40,563 bases of DNA, taken from an uncultured Bacteroidales bacterium (lineage in GTDB: Bacteria; Bacteroidota; Bacteroidia; Bacteroidales; UBA932). A program made the translations under genes and the position numbers. Of this stretch, positions 1-9,125 are shown in pieces (position 1 is the first letter of the stretch; each line of letters begins with the position of its first letter). The notes under the pieces were generated by a model. It saw only the letters and a list, made by a program, of their open reading frames with translations. It had not been told where the DNA came from and did no database searches. The stretch covers positions 1 to 40,563 of the forward strand of contig CAKVAS010000021.1 of assembly GCA_934725015.1 (NCBI GenBank). The letters are read 5' to 3'.

Positions 1-34
1 TTTAAGGAGGGGGAGAGTAGGTCGTCGCCACGCT
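1..34 (+). rRNA. rrf: 5S rRNA, 3' end only (partial)
   Basis: The first bases contain GGGAGAGTAGGTCGTCGCCA, which matches the conserved 3' end of Bacteroidetes 5S rRNA (the GAGAGTAGGTCG loop/stem followed by the closing-helix strand). The rest of the gene lies upstream of the window. A strong terminator follows at once, as expected at the end of an rRNA operon. The exact 3' end is uncertain by a few bases. Identification is by sequence pattern only, because the 5' pairing strand is not visible. Confidence 0.75.
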
Positions 35-37
35 TCG

Positions 38-77
38 AGAACCCCGATTACAGCAATGTAGTCGGGGTTCTTTTTTT
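38..77 (+). terminator. Rho-independent terminator of the rRNA operon
   Basis: AGAACCCCGATTAC (38-51) pairs with GTAGTCGGGGTTCT (58-71), one G-T wobble, around a 6-nt loop, followed by a run of seven T. This is a textbook intrinsic terminator just after the 5S rRNA end. Confidence 0.93.
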
Positions 78-106
78 GTCTGACTCATTCAAATTTCTTA
101 AATTTG
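75..106 (+). promoter_or_regulatory. Bacteroidetes-type promoter for the MmeI-like gene
   Basis: TTTG at 75-78 and TAAATTTG at 99-106 are separated by exactly 20 bp, matching the Bacteroidetes primary sigma consensus TTTG-N19..21-TAnnTTTG. The -33 box overlaps the T-run of the rRNA terminator, so the gene starts its own transcription as soon as rRNA transcription ends. The predicted start lies near 113, about 35 nt before the ATG. Confidence 0.7.
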
Positions 107-147
107 TCTATCCTAAACGTTTATAATTTATTACGAAGGGGCAAATC

Positions 148-2958
148 ATGATTTCAAATATAATAAAAAAGCAGGCGGTTAGGCAATTCGTGAAGGACTG
201 GACTGGGAAGGGATATGAGAAAGGTGAAACTCAACGCTTCTGGATTGCGCTTCTCCATGATGTCCTGGGAGTTGATAATCCTGTGGGCTATATTGAATTT
301 GAGAAGCCTGTCAAGACAATTACGAAGGAGAAAGGGGCTGACTTTATTGATGGGTATATCTCAGCGACAAAAGTCCTTATTGAACAAAAGGGGGCTCACG
401 TGAAGTTGGATGTGAGTGCACGCCAGTCCGATGGCTCGTATCTTACACCATATCAGCAGGCTCGCCGTTACTCTGCCGGACTGCCGAAATCTCAGATGCC
501 GAACTGGATTGTTGTCTGCAATTTCGCGACATTTGAGGTTCATGACATGGAACATCCTAATGAGGCTCCACAAGTTGTTCAACTTGCTGATTTAGAGAAG
601 GAATGGCATCGCCTGAACTTTCTCGCTGATACGGCGGACATTCATCTGAAAAAAGAAATTGAGGTCAGTGTCAGGGCCGGGGAGATTGTCGGCTTGCTCT
701 ACGATAAAATTCTGAAGCAATATATCAATCCTGACAGCCTTGAGTCTCAGAAGTCTCTGAACAAACTGTGCGTGAGGCTGGTGTTTTGTCTTTATGCCGA
801 GGATGCCGGAATATTCGGGGGCAAGAATATGTTCCATGACTATATGGCGCGGTTCGAAGCGGATGATTTTCGGCGTGCGCTGAAGGACTTGTTTCAGGTT
901 CTGGACACAAGACCGGAAGAACGTGACCCTTATATGGATGAGGCATTAGCGGCATTCCCGTATGTCAATGGCGGGATGTTCGCCGGTGATATAGAAATTC
1001 CTCGTTTCAATGAAGAAATCCGTGAGCTCGTTCTTCAGCGTGCGTCAGACGGTTTTGACTGGTCGCTCATAAGTCCGACTATTTTCGGCGCCGTGTTTGA
1101 ATCGACGCTGAATCCGGAGACTCGTCGTGCAGGGGGAATGCACTACACATCGATTGAGAACATACATAAGGTTATAGACCCGCTTTTCTTGGATGGATTG
1201 AGGTCGGAATTGTCAGATATAAATGCAACACCTGTCCTAAAAATAAGAAAGGAGAAGGCTGTGGCATTTCAGCATAAGCTTGCCGCCCTTAAATTCTTTG
1301 ACCCGGCGTGCGGTTCCGGTAATTTCCTTACGGAGTCATATACGTCTCTCCGACGGTTGGAGAATGAGGTCTTGCGCATTCTTTATGGGGACAATCGTGT
1401 GATGGGGGAATTTATGAACCCTATCCAAGTTTCTATAGAGCAGTTCTATGGAATTGAAATTAATGACTTTGCCTGTTCTGTTGCTCAGACAGCGCTGTGG
1501 ATAGCTGAACTGCAGATGATGCGTGAGACAGATGAGATTGTCGGATTCAACCTTGAACCGTTGCCTTTGAGAACCTATACGAATATCCACGAGGGAAATG
1601 CATTACGTTTGGATTGGAACACTGTTGTTCCGGCACCGGAAGTGGACTACATAATGGGCAATCCTCCGTTTGTCGGAGCAAGGATAATGTGCAAGGAGCA
1701 GAAAGATGACTTGGCGGCGGTATTCGGGGAAAAGTGGAAGAATCTCGGTAATCTGGACTATGTGAGCGGATGGTACAAGAAGGCTGCGGACTATATGCTT
1801 TCAGCCGGAGTGCAGGGCTTTGAAGTAAGCTCCGGAACAAAGGGAAAGAGCGTCATGGCAGCTTTGGTATCGACAAATTCAGTCTGTCAGGGAGAGGCCG
1901 TCGCTGCGCTTTGGAAACCTCTTATGGAGAGCGGTGTGCACATAGATTTCGCTTATCGGACCTTCCGGTGGGACAGCGAGGCAAGCCAGAAGGCTCATGT
2001 GCATTGTGTCATTGTCGGGTTCAGCACAACTTGTGGCAGTTCAGAATATTTTATCGTCGATGAGACCGGGACACGCCGCAAGGCGGGGCATATCAATGCA
2101 TACCTGCTCGATGCCGAGGATGTCTTCATCGAAAGCCGGACGAAACCATTGTGTGACGTACCGGAAATTGGCATAGGAAACCAGCCGATAGATGGCGGTT
2201 TCTATCTTTTTTCGGAAGAGGAAATGTTGGCATTCATCGAAAAAGAGCCGGCTTCGTCGATGTGGTTCAAACCATTTTACGGCTCGTATGAATTTATTAA
2301 CCGCAAGCCTCGTTACTGCCTTTGGCTTGGGGCATGCCAGCCCAATGTTCTGAGGTCAATGCCGGAGTGCATGAAGCGAGTTCAGTCTGTTAGGAACTTC
2401 AGACTTGCAAGTTCGAGAGCAAGTACCTTGAAACTTGCTGACCGACCGACACATTTCCAAGTTGAGAATATGCCTGATTCGGACTATATTGTGATTCCAA
2501 GTGTCTCGTCGGAAAAACGAAGGTACATTCCCATGGGGATGCTTTCTCCTGACGATTTAAGCAGCAATCTCGTCCTTATTATTCCGTCTGCCACATTGTT
2601 CCATTTCGGTGTTCTCGAATCGTCGGTTCATATGGCGTGGATGCGTGCAGTATGCGGACGGCTCAAGAGCGACTACCGCTACTCAAAGGACATCGTCTAT
2701 AACAATTTCCCGTGGCCGGATGCAAGCGAGATTCAAAAGGAAAGCATCAGTCGCACTGCACAGGCCGTCCTTGATGCCAGATCTCTCTATCCGGAATGCA
2801 GCCTGGCTGATTTGTATGATGAACTTACAATGCCGCCGGAACTTCGCAAGGCTCATCGTGACAATGACATTGCCGTTCTGAATGCTTATGGATTTCCGGA
2901 GGATGCTTCAGACCCCGACATCGTTTCCGGATTGTTCCGCAGGTATCAAGGCGCATAA
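148..2958 (+). CDS. MmeI-like type IIL/IIG restriction-modification enzyme (fused endonuclease and DNA methyltransferase)
   Basis: This 936-aa single-chain enzyme is expected to methylate and cut DNA at an asymmetric site using S-adenosylmethionine. Seen in the sequence: a PD-(D/E)XK-type nuclease motif near the N-terminus (D68, E79-Q-K81), a helical linker, the SAM-binding motif DPACGSGN near residues 385-392, the adenine-methyltransferase motif NPPF at 505-508, and a long C-terminal region where MmeI-family enzymes carry the target-recognition domain. The length is close to that of MmeI (about 920 aa), so it appears full length. The ATG at 148 follows a weak purine-rich site and a good promoter. 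There is no separate specificity or methylase gene, as expected for this type. It could also be a DNA methyltransferase with an inactive nuclease; the motif spacing argues against that. Confidence 0.85.
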   Translation: MISNIIKKQAVRQFVKDWTGKGYEKGETQRFWIALLHDVLGVDNPVGYIEFEKPVKTITKEKGADFIDGYISATKVLIEQKGAHVKLDVSARQSDGSYLTPYQQARRYSAGLPKSQMPNWIVVCNFATFEVHDMEHPNEAPQVVQLADLEKEWHRLNFLADTADIHLKKEIEVSVRAGEIVGLLYDKILKQYINPDSLESQKSLNKLCVRLVFCLYAEDAGIFGGKNMFHDYMARFEADDFRRALKDLFQVLDTRPEERDPYMDEALAAFPYVNGGMFAGDIEIPRFNEEIRELVLQRASDGFDWSLISPTIFGAVFESTLNPETRRAGGMHYTSIENIHKVIDPLFLDGLRSELSDINATPVLKIRKEKAVAFQHKLAALKFFDPACGSGNFLTESYTSLRRLENEVLRILYGDNRVMGEFMNPIQVSIEQFYGIEINDFACSVAQTALWIAELQMMRETDEIVGFNLEPLPLRTYTNIHEGNALRLDWNTVVPAPEVDYIMGNPPFVGARIMCKEQKDDLAAVFGEKWKNLGNLDYVSGWYKKAADYMLSAGVQGFEVSSGTKGKSVMAALVSTNSVCQGEAVAALWKPLMESGVHIDFAYRTFRWDSEASQKAHVHCVIVGFSTTCGSSEYFIVDETGTRRKAGHINAYLLDAEDVFIESRTKPLCDVPEIGIGNQPIDGGFYLFSEEEMLAFIEKEPASSMWFKPFYGSYEFINRKPRYCLWLGACQPNVLRSMPECMKRVQSVRNFRLASSRASTLKLADRPTHFQVENMPDSDYIVIPSVSSEKRRYIPMGMLSPDDLSSNLVLIIPSATLFHFGVLESSVHMAWMRAVCGRLKSDYRYSKDIVYNNFPWPDASEIQKESISRTAQAVLDARSLYPECSLADLYDELTMPPELRKAHRDNDIAVLNAYGFPEDASDPDIVSGLFRRYQGA

Positions 2959-3018
2959 GTGCCATGAATTTGGAAAACTCTCTGAGAGTCAAAAGGGGAT
3001 GCATAAAGGATGGAATGC

Positions 3019-3104
3019 AAGGCGGTCGGTGAAGTCAAATACCGCAGCAACCTGATGGTTGTGAGGATTTTGACAAGACGGCTCAACGCCGCAGACCGCC
3101 TTTT
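3019..3104. terminator. Possible terminator region between convergent genes
   Basis: The 158-bp gap between the MmeI-like gene and the convergent nucleoside kinase gene contains AAGGCGGTC (3019-3027) and its complement GACCGCCTT (3094-3102), followed by TT. The loop is long (66 nt) and holds a smaller CGGC/GCCG hairpin. This is weak evidence for termination, and I see no gene here. Confidence 0.3.
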
Positions 3105-3116
3105 GGCGCCCCGCTT

Positions 3117-4781
3117 TTAAAACGAACTTCCGCCGATGAAGCCTCGGAGGAGGGAGGTGGCGGGGACGTCCTTGTCGGAGACGGGGTGGAAGTAGTAGAG
3201 GAAGCGGAGGAGGCGGTGAGCCTCGCTGTACTCCGGGCAGTTCTTCGGGATTGTCCGGAGAATCTGTTCCGCGTGGGGACGAAGGACGGCGAACTCCACG
3301 AGGTAGGCGGAATTGAACAGCACGTCGGCGTTCTCCTGGAACGGATAGATCCACTTCACCTCGGCGCGGCGCACGTTCGGCCAGTTGCTGATGGTCGCCT
3401 CGGGGGTGAACGCTCCCTTGTTGTAGTCGCGCACTATGCGGCGGAGGAGGCGGTTGTCGCTGGTCGGGATGCAGTTGTGGTCGTCGATGGAGATGCTGGT
3501 TATGGTGTTTATGAATATGCTGAACTTGCTCGCGTCCGGAACCTTGTCGGTCAGGCGCGGATTGAGGGCGTGGATGCCCTCGACCAGGAGCACCGTGTCT
3601 GATTCGAGCTTGAGGGTCTTGCCGTTGTATTCGCGGATTCCCGTCACGAAATTGTATTCCGGCACCTGCACCGTCTCGCCGGCGAGGAGCCTGAGGATGT
3701 CGTTCTGGAGGGCGACGTGATCGACGGTGTCGAAGTTGTCGAAGTCGTAGTTGCCGTCGGGCAGCTTGGGGGTGTCGAGACGGTTCACGAAATAGTCGTC
3801 GGTGGAGAATGAGATAGGGTGCAGGCCGCAGGCCTTGAGCTGGACGCTGAGCCGCTTGCAGAAAGTTGTCTTACCGCTGCTGGTCGGCCCGGTGATGAGC
3901 ACGAGCCTTACCGGAGACGCGGCGTGGAAGCGCCTGTCTATTTCCTCGGCAATCTGCACTATCTTTTTTTCCTGAAGCGCCTCGGCGACCTGAATCAGCT
4001 CGCTTGCCTTGCCCTTCTGGCAGGCGATGTTCACGTCCCCGACGCTGTCAAGCTTCATGAGAGCATTCCAGTGGATGCTTTCCGAGAACACGTCAAACGT
4101 CTTGGGCTGCTCGAAGAACGGCGCGAGCTGCTCAGGGTGGTGGCGGTCGGGCACGCGCAGTAGCATTCCGCTGCGGTACCGCTCAAGTTCCCACACGTCG
4201 AGACAGCCGGACGACGGGACGAGCGTGTCGTAGTAGTAGTCTGCGCTGCCTCCGAGGGTGTAGTAATCCACATAGACCGGCCTTGTGGTGCCGATCAGCT
4301 TGGTGACGTCGGAACGCCCGTCCCTCGCGAAGACGGCCTCCGCCTCATCCGCCTGCACCTCCTGTCTGTAGAACGGCAGGTTTTCCTTCACGATTTCGCG
4401 CATCCTTTCACGGATTCGCGCCACATCCGTTCCGTCGGTTCCGAAGCCGTCGGGCTTTATGAGCGAGCAGAAATATCCCTTTGAAATGGGGCGGCGCATA
4501 TAAATCCTGCATCCCGGGAACACGTCCCTCGCGGCCTTGCTCAGCAGGAAGCAGAGCGAGCGGCAGTAGGCGCTGCGGCCGCTGTAGGTGCGGTAGTCGA
4601 GAAATTCGACGTCCTTGTTGTTGTAGAGCCTGAACCTCAGCCCCTGGACGACATTGTTGACCTTTGCCGCGACGATGGGGTAGGGCTTGTCGAAACTGAA
4701 CTCGCTGACCGCGTCAAGAAGGGTGGTGCCTTCCTGAAACTCCTTGAACGTGCGGGTGTTCTTGCAGAAAACCTTGACCAT
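3117..4781 (-). CDS. Nucleoside (uridine) kinase with N-terminal TGS/ThrRS-like region
   Basis: A 554-aa cytoplasmic kinase, predicted to phosphorylate uridine/cytidine in pyrimidine salvage. The first ~60 residues look like a TGS domain, followed by a threonyl-tRNA-synthetase-like second domain (about 60-230). A uridine-kinase/phosphoribulokinase domain follows, with P-loop GPTSSGKT at 298-305 and a downstream STDDYFVNR segment typical of uridine kinases. This domain order is common for Bacteroidales nucleoside kinases. It is divergently transcribed from upp, which handles uracil, so both salvage routes to UMP start from the same intergenic region. The start at 4781 gives a complete TGS domain. 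Confidence 0.85.
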   Translation of the reverse strand: MVKVFCKNTRTFKEFQEGTTLLDAVSEFSFDKPYPIVAAKVNNVVQGLRFRLYNNKDVEFLDYRTYSGRSAYCRSLCFLLSKAARDVFPGCRIYMRRPISKGYFCSLIKPDGFGTDGTDVARIRERMREIVKENLPFYRQEVQADEAEAVFARDGRSDVTKLIGTTRPVYVDYYTLGGSADYYYDTLVPSSGCLDVWELERYRSGMLLRVPDRHHPEQLAPFFEQPKTFDVFSESIHWNALMKLDSVGDVNIACQKGKASELIQVAEALQEKKIVQIAEEIDRRFHAASPVRLVLITGPTSSGKTTFCKRLSVQLKACGLHPISFSTDDYFVNRLDTPKLPDGNYDFDNFDTVDHVALQNDILRLLAGETVQVPEYNFVTGIREYNGKTLKLESDTVLLVEGIHALNPRLTDKVPDASKFSIFINTITSISIDDHNCIPTSDNRLLRRIVRDYNKGAFTPEATISNWPNVRRAEVKWIYPFQENADVLFNSAYLVEFAVLRPHAEQILRTIPKNCPEYSEAHRLLRFLYYFHPVSDKDVPATSLLRGFIGGSSF

Positions 4782-4857
4782 TTGGTTGTAGTGTGTAGTT
4801 TTATGATTATGCCGATTCCGACTGAATGAAACGGAAAAAGTCCGTCCCCTTCAAATC

Positions 4858-4891
4858 TTTGGCAAAAATAGGAAAATTTATGCTAACTTTG
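4858..4891 (+). promoter_or_regulatory. Promoter for upp
   Basis: TTTG (4858-4861) and TAACTTTG (4884-4891) are 22 bp apart, a near-consensus Bacteroidetes promoter about 80 bp upstream of the upp start. On the opposite strand TATTTTTG (complement of 4863-4870) could be the -7 element for the divergent nucleoside kinase gene, but I see no matching -33 box. Confidence 0.65.
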
Positions 4892-4973
4892 CACCTCAGA
4901 ACTGGAGAAGCCGATATTTTATATTCCGAAATCAAATCGGCCTCGGATGAATCCAATTTTTAAACATATTATA

Positions 4974-5603
4974 ATGAGTACAGTCCACATTATCGACCAC
5001 CCGATGATTCAGCATAAGCTGAGCATCATGCGTGACAAGAACACAGGTTCAAAGGATTTCAGACAGCTTCTGACGGAAATTTCACTTTTCATGGGGTATG
5101 AGGTCACACGTGACCTTCCGCTTGACTACAAGGAGATTGAGACGCCTATCTGCAAGATGATGGCTCCTAAGGTTTCCGGCCGCAAGCTTGCGATTGTCCC
5201 TATCCTCCGTGCCGGAATGGGCATGCTTGAGGGGATGCTCACCCTCATCCCTGTTGCAAAGGTCGGACACATCGGACTGTACCGCAACGAGGAGACCCAC
5301 GAGCCGGTGGAGTATTTCTGCAAGCTTCCGGAGGACATCCAGCAGAGGCTCGTCATCGTGACCGACCCTATGCTCGCGACGGGCGGAAGCTCAATCGACG
5401 CGCTTACGCTCCTGAAGAAGCACGGCTGCGCCAACATCCGTCTGATGTGCCTCGTGGCCGCCCCTGAAGGCCTTGCGAAGGTGCAGGAGGCTCATCCCGA
5501 CGTTGACATCTATGTCGCCGCCGTTGACGACCACCTGAACGAGAGCGCCTACATCGTGCCGGGACTCGGCGATGCCGGCGACCGCATATTCGGAACGAAA
5601 TAA
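4974..5603 (+). CDS. upp: Uracil phosphoribosyltransferase
   Basis: A 209-aa enzyme converting uracil and PRPP to UMP in pyrimidine salvage. The PRPP-binding loop VIVTDPMLATGGSS and the upstream VPILRAGMGM motif are characteristic, and the C-terminal PGLGDAGDRIFGTK matches the family's uracil-binding end. I chose the ATG at 4974 (MSTVHIIDHP), not the in-frame ATG at 4947, because it gives the usual family length (208-209 aa) and the family's start of homology. The gene lies just upstream of an unrelated GNAT-like gene, 4 bp after its stop. Confidence 0.95.
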   Translation: MSTVHIIDHPMIQHKLSIMRDKNTGSKDFRQLLTEISLFMGYEVTRDLPLDYKEIETPICKMMAPKVSGRKLAIVPILRAGMGMLEGMLTLIPVAKVGHIGLYRNEETHEPVEYFCKLPEDIQQRLVIVTDPMLATGGSSIDALTLLKKHGCANIRLMCLVAAPEGLAKVQEAHPDVDIYVAAVDDHLNESAYIVPGLGDAGDRIFGTK

Positions 5604-5607
5604 GATT

Positions 5608-7719
5608 ATGGAACTGACCTTTGTTTCGTATGCAGACAACGACGGAGGCCTTCTTGAGGGCTTTCGTCGTATTTATATGGAGGCGTTCCCGGACATCGAT
5701 GAACGCGAGCCGTATGAAAACATACAGAGGAGGATTTCTTCTTCAGATTCACTGCCGGGAACCGTCGCGTGCATGCTGACAGACGGCGGAAAGGTTGTCG
5801 GCGGACTTCTGTCTGACTTCTATGTCTTCGAAGACTCTTCGTCCTTTGACATTGAGGCCATATATATTGCCGTGGATTCTGATTTCAGAAGGGCAGGGTA
5901 CGGCAGGAAACTGCTCACGGAAGGGATTGAACTCTCTGTTTCTCGGCTGGAGGCGCTAACCGGAAAGAAACTTCGCAATATATATTTTGAGACGGAGAAT
6001 CCTTTCAAGGTTAAGAAAAAGTCATTTGACCCGATTTCAAGGCTGCGCTTCTTCAGCTCTCTCGGGGCGATGCGAGTCCCGATAGACTATCGTCAGCCTC
6101 CTCTCGATGCTGCTTCCGGCTGGGCTGACAACCTGTTTCTGATGGTTCTTCCGCATCCCGGGAAAGAACCGGAAAAGGTACTGGACAAAGAAGAACTGAA
6201 AGAATTTCTCACTGCCTTCTATCGGGGTCTGTCAGTTTCAGACGCTTCTTTTTACGAGGCTTTCCGAAAGGACATCGACAGGGTGGCGGAGGTTGCCACC
6301 GCGAAGAACCGCGTCGTGAGACTGGACTCCCTGACGGAGATGCCGTCATTCCTGATAGATGATGTTTCCGTCCTGTCCCACTACCGGATGAGGGGCTGCC
6401 GTTTCAAGGATGAGGACGGGTCTGACTTGAAGTCATGTCCTGTGTTTGAGTCATACGAATGCGACCTGATGGATTATGCGCATCAGGAGCGCGGCCGCAG
6501 ACCGTTCCGCACCTATCATATCAAGTCATATAAGGGCGTGATGCTCGGCCTTCCGAAGTTCTACAGCTTTACGTCGGAGGGGCATACGTTCTATCGCTTG
6601 TCGAAGGTTGATTCCGTTGAGGTTGATCTCTCCCTGAACTGTTCTTCCAGAGGCCGCGACATAGATGAGAACGGGCGCTATATAGTCTCTCTTTCCGTAA
6701 GGCCGTCTGAAGGAACTTCTTTTGATGAACTGACGCTGATAAAGCTTGTGACGCTGTTCGGCAGCCGGCAGGAGAATTATTTTGCCTATCCGGATAACAG
6801 GTTCACGGACTTATGCGTGAGCCTTGATGGTGAAGAAAGGCCATTGACTGTCTTTGAGTTCATCGGGCGCTATATGGCTGACTGCGGCGAGAGTCTGATC
6901 GGGACGCCGCAGTTTGAATGCTGCCGCACGGGGACGACCGAACTGGAGCTTTCAAGTGTCCGGAGAGCCGGTGACGGGAACGGCATCTTTGCGGATTATG
7001 ACGAATTTTACAAGGCGCTTGTGTCGGCATCCCCGGCTGAGTCAGTGTGGAACAAGACTTTGTGCGGCATTCTGCTCGGCATATTCGATTTCGACAGGAT
7101 GAACAGCGCGGAGATTTTCGACACAATAAAGCCTTTTGTCGAAAGAAAGGCCTCGTTCGTGCTGCTGTGCCGCGGTCATCTGATGAAAGTCTGCTTCGAG
7201 CAGAGCAAGGAAAGGGTTGAGAACATATTCATCTCTCCATATCTTATGATTCCCGGCATCGCCCTTGCCTACAATGAGATGGTTCTCGACAACTGTGAAG
7301 CGGTACTTTCGTCTGTCAGGGCGGATGATTCCGGCCGGTCATTCAGATTCTATGAGAAGATTAAGCGTGATACTTCAGTCTTGCAGCGCGTCCGGCATTC
7401 ACTGGCCGTCCAGTACATACCGAATTGCTTCAACTATTCAAGCGAGCAGGAAATCTTCTCCACGGGGGAGAGGAACCGAGGGCTGCAGGTGAGGCTTGAC
7501 AGGCTGAAGAAGAATATTGACATGGTTCAGAATGAGATAAATCAGAGAAAGTCACGCTATTCCATTTTCATCGACACCATCCAGAACTGCATACTCGTCA
7601 TCCTGGCTATACTTCAGGTCTATACTGCGGTGAACAGGCTGCATTGGCTGTTCATTGCGTTTCTCGTTCTCACCGTGATTTTCGGTGCGGACATCGCCTG
7701 GAAGAAGCTGAAGGAATAG
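5608..7719 (+). CDS. GNAT-like acetyltransferase domain fused to a large unknown region and a C-terminal membrane hairpin
   Basis: A 703-aa protein. Residues 1-130 resemble a GNAT N-acetyltransferase: AIYIAVDSDFRRAGYGRKLL at 84-103 is the acetyl-CoA-binding motif A (R/Q-x-x-G-x-G). I recognise nothing in residues ~150-600. Near the C-terminus there is a helical, charged stretch (~615-650) and then two hydrophobic segments separated by a short turn (~655-697), ending in a basic tail, so the protein is probably anchored in the inner membrane with the enzyme facing the cytoplasm. The start at 5608 is 4 bp after the upp stop; an upstream in-frame ATG would overlap upp. It is probably co-transcribed with upp, though a functional link is not evident. 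Confidence 0.6.
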   Translation: MELTFVSYADNDGGLLEGFRRIYMEAFPDIDEREPYENIQRRISSSDSLPGTVACMLTDGGKVVGGLLSDFYVFEDSSSFDIEAIYIAVDSDFRRAGYGRKLLTEGIELSVSRLEALTGKKLRNIYFETENPFKVKKKSFDPISRLRFFSSLGAMRVPIDYRQPPLDAASGWADNLFLMVLPHPGKEPEKVLDKEELKEFLTAFYRGLSVSDASFYEAFRKDIDRVAEVATAKNRVVRLDSLTEMPSFLIDDVSVLSHYRMRGCRFKDEDGSDLKSCPVFESYECDLMDYAHQERGRRPFRTYHIKSYKGVMLGLPKFYSFTSEGHTFYRLSKVDSVEVDLSLNCSSRGRDIDENGRYIVSLSVRPSEGTSFDELTLIKLVTLFGSRQENYFAYPDNRFTDLCVSLDGEERPLTVFEFIGRYMADCGESLIGTPQFECCRTGTTELELSSVRRAGDGNGIFADYDEFYKALVSASPAESVWNKTLCGILLGIFDFDRMNSAEIFDTIKPFVERKASFVLLCRGHLMKVCFEQSKERVENIFISPYLMIPGIALAYNEMVLDNCEAVLSSVRADDSGRSFRFYEKIKRDTSVLQRVRHSLAVQYIPNCFNYSSEQEIFSTGERNRGLQVRLDRLKKNIDMVQNEINQRKSRYSIFIDTIQNCILVILAILQVYTAVNRLHWLFIAFLVLTVIFGADIAWKKLKE

Positions 7720-7740
7720 CCCATATTTCTTGTATGGAAG

Positions 7741-7784
7741 AATCCCCGGAACTCTCTGCCTGCCAGAGCGCTCCGGGGATTTTC
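7741..7784. terminator. Bidirectional intrinsic terminator
   Basis: AATCCCCGGA (7741-7750) pairs perfectly with TCCGGGGATT (7772-7781), followed by TTTC on the plus strand and preceded by TTCTTGTATGGAAG. It sits between the convergent GNAT-like and potD genes and probably ends both transcripts. Confidence 0.85.
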
Positions 7785-7806
7785 TTATGCCGGTCCGAAT
7801 CGGGTC

Positions 7807-9105
7807 TTATTTCCTGCGCTTCCTGCCGCCTTTCTTCTTGCGGCTGTTGAGAACCACGACGACGATGACGGCGATGACCGCGACGGCGATGCAGATGTAG
7901 GTGAAGTAGCCGGCGTTGTCGCCCTTGACGCGGGACCACATCTTGAGGAGAGCTTCCGTGCGGTCTCCGTTATCGTGCATCATGCCGCAGCGTGCCATGA
8001 TTGACGCGTCCGGGTACTGAATCGGGTTGATGCAGACAGCCTTCGCCTTTTCTCCGAAGAAATAGCTCGCGTCGATAGGGGAATACGCTGTCGTGTCTAT
8101 GATTGAGTTCAGGATCTCATCGCCTCCGACTGCGCTGACATATCCGATTTCGTCCATGTTACGGACTGCATTTTCAGGCATGCACATATAATTGATGAAA
8201 TAGCGGGCCGCCTGTATGTTCTTCGCATATTTTGGAATTACCCAGCCGTCGAACCACACGATGCTTCCCTCGTGAGGGACCTCATAATCGAGCTTGACAC
8301 CGATTTTCTCAGCCTCTTCAATGGCCCATTGCGCGTCTCCGCTCCAGTCGAGGTTAATCCATGCCTTCTCCTTGGTCATCTCCTCCTTGCCGAAGTCCGC
8401 TTCCCAGCCGAGGACATTTCCCTTCACCTCATTGAGAAAGTTCTCCACGAGCGCGATGTACTCGTCTGAGGCATTGAATGTTATGTCCTTGATGTTGAGT
8501 TCTCCGGAATCTATCTCATTCTTGTGAAGAGCGATTGTGAGAGCCGTATAGACATCTCTGAACGCATCCTTGATGAAGATTTTGTCCTTGAACTTAGGAT
8601 TCTTGAGGCATTCCCATGTCGAGGCCTCTTCCTTGGTGACATACTTGGGATTGTACAGCAGTCCCGTCGTGCCCCACATGTAGCCTACCGCATAGTCATT
8701 GGCGTTCTTGCCGGAACCTTCGATTTCATTGAATTTCTCCCTGATGTACGGAGCGATGCCGCTGATGTAGTTCGGCGTATTGCCGAAGTCGGTATCTATC
8801 TTGAGGAGCAGGTTCTGACGGAGCATACGCTCGATGATGTATTCCGACGGACACACGACGTCGAAGTCCTCGTGGCCGAGTTCAATCTTCGAGAGCATGA
8901 TTTCGTTGACGTCGAAGAGCTGGTAGATGATTTCGACCTCCTCTCCGGTCTGCTCCTTGTACCATGACTTGAATTCGTCGAGCAGAGCCTCGTCGATGTA
9001 GTCTGCCCAGTTGTAAATCTTGAGGGTGTGAGCCCTGTCGGCGGCGCCGCAAATCATCGCCGCCCCGAAAAGAATGCCCGCAAGTGCGGAGAAAAACCTT
9101 TTCAT
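7807..9105 (-). CDS. potD: Spermidine/putrescine ABC transporter, substrate-binding protein (with C-terminal membrane anchor)
   Basis: A 432-aa polyamine-binding protein. It has an N-terminal signal sequence (about residues 1-22) and then the LKIYNWADYIDE start typical of mature PotD. The middle contains IYQLFDVNEIM, SEYIIERM and AWINLDWSGDAQWA, all PotD/PotF-like. The gene is last in the porin-potA-potB-potC-potD order and 20 bp from potC. An oddity is a strongly hydrophobic stretch (YICIAVAVIAVIVVVVLN, about residues 400-420) followed by a very basic tail. E. coli PotD has neither, so this protein is probably tethered to the inner membrane next to the permease. Confidence 0.88.
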   Translation of the reverse strand: MKRFFSALAGILFGAAMICGAADRAHTLKIYNWADYIDEALLDEFKSWYKEQTGEEVEIIYQLFDVNEIMLSKIELGHEDFDVVCPSEYIIERMLRQNLLLKIDTDFGNTPNYISGIAPYIREKFNEIEGSGKNANDYAVGYMWGTTGLLYNPKYVTKEEASTWECLKNPKFKDKIFIKDAFRDVYTALTIALHKNEIDSGELNIKDITFNASDEYIALVENFLNEVKGNVLGWEADFGKEEMTKEKAWINLDWSGDAQWAIEEAEKIGVKLDYEVPHEGSIVWFDGWVIPKYAKNIQAARYFINYMCMPENAVRNMDEIGYVSAVGGDEILNSIIDTTAYSPIDASYFFGEKAKAVCINPIQYPDASIMARCGMMHDNGDRTEALLKMWSRVKGDNAGYFTYICIAVAVIAVIVVVVLNSRKKKGGRKRRK

Positions 9106-9125
9106 TTCTTTTTGTTTGATTTTTA

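Noticed and set aside
2989..3354. A 121-aa Arg/Pro-rich minus-strand frame
   Set aside because: Overlaps the 3' end of the nucleoside kinase in another frame and is of biased composition.
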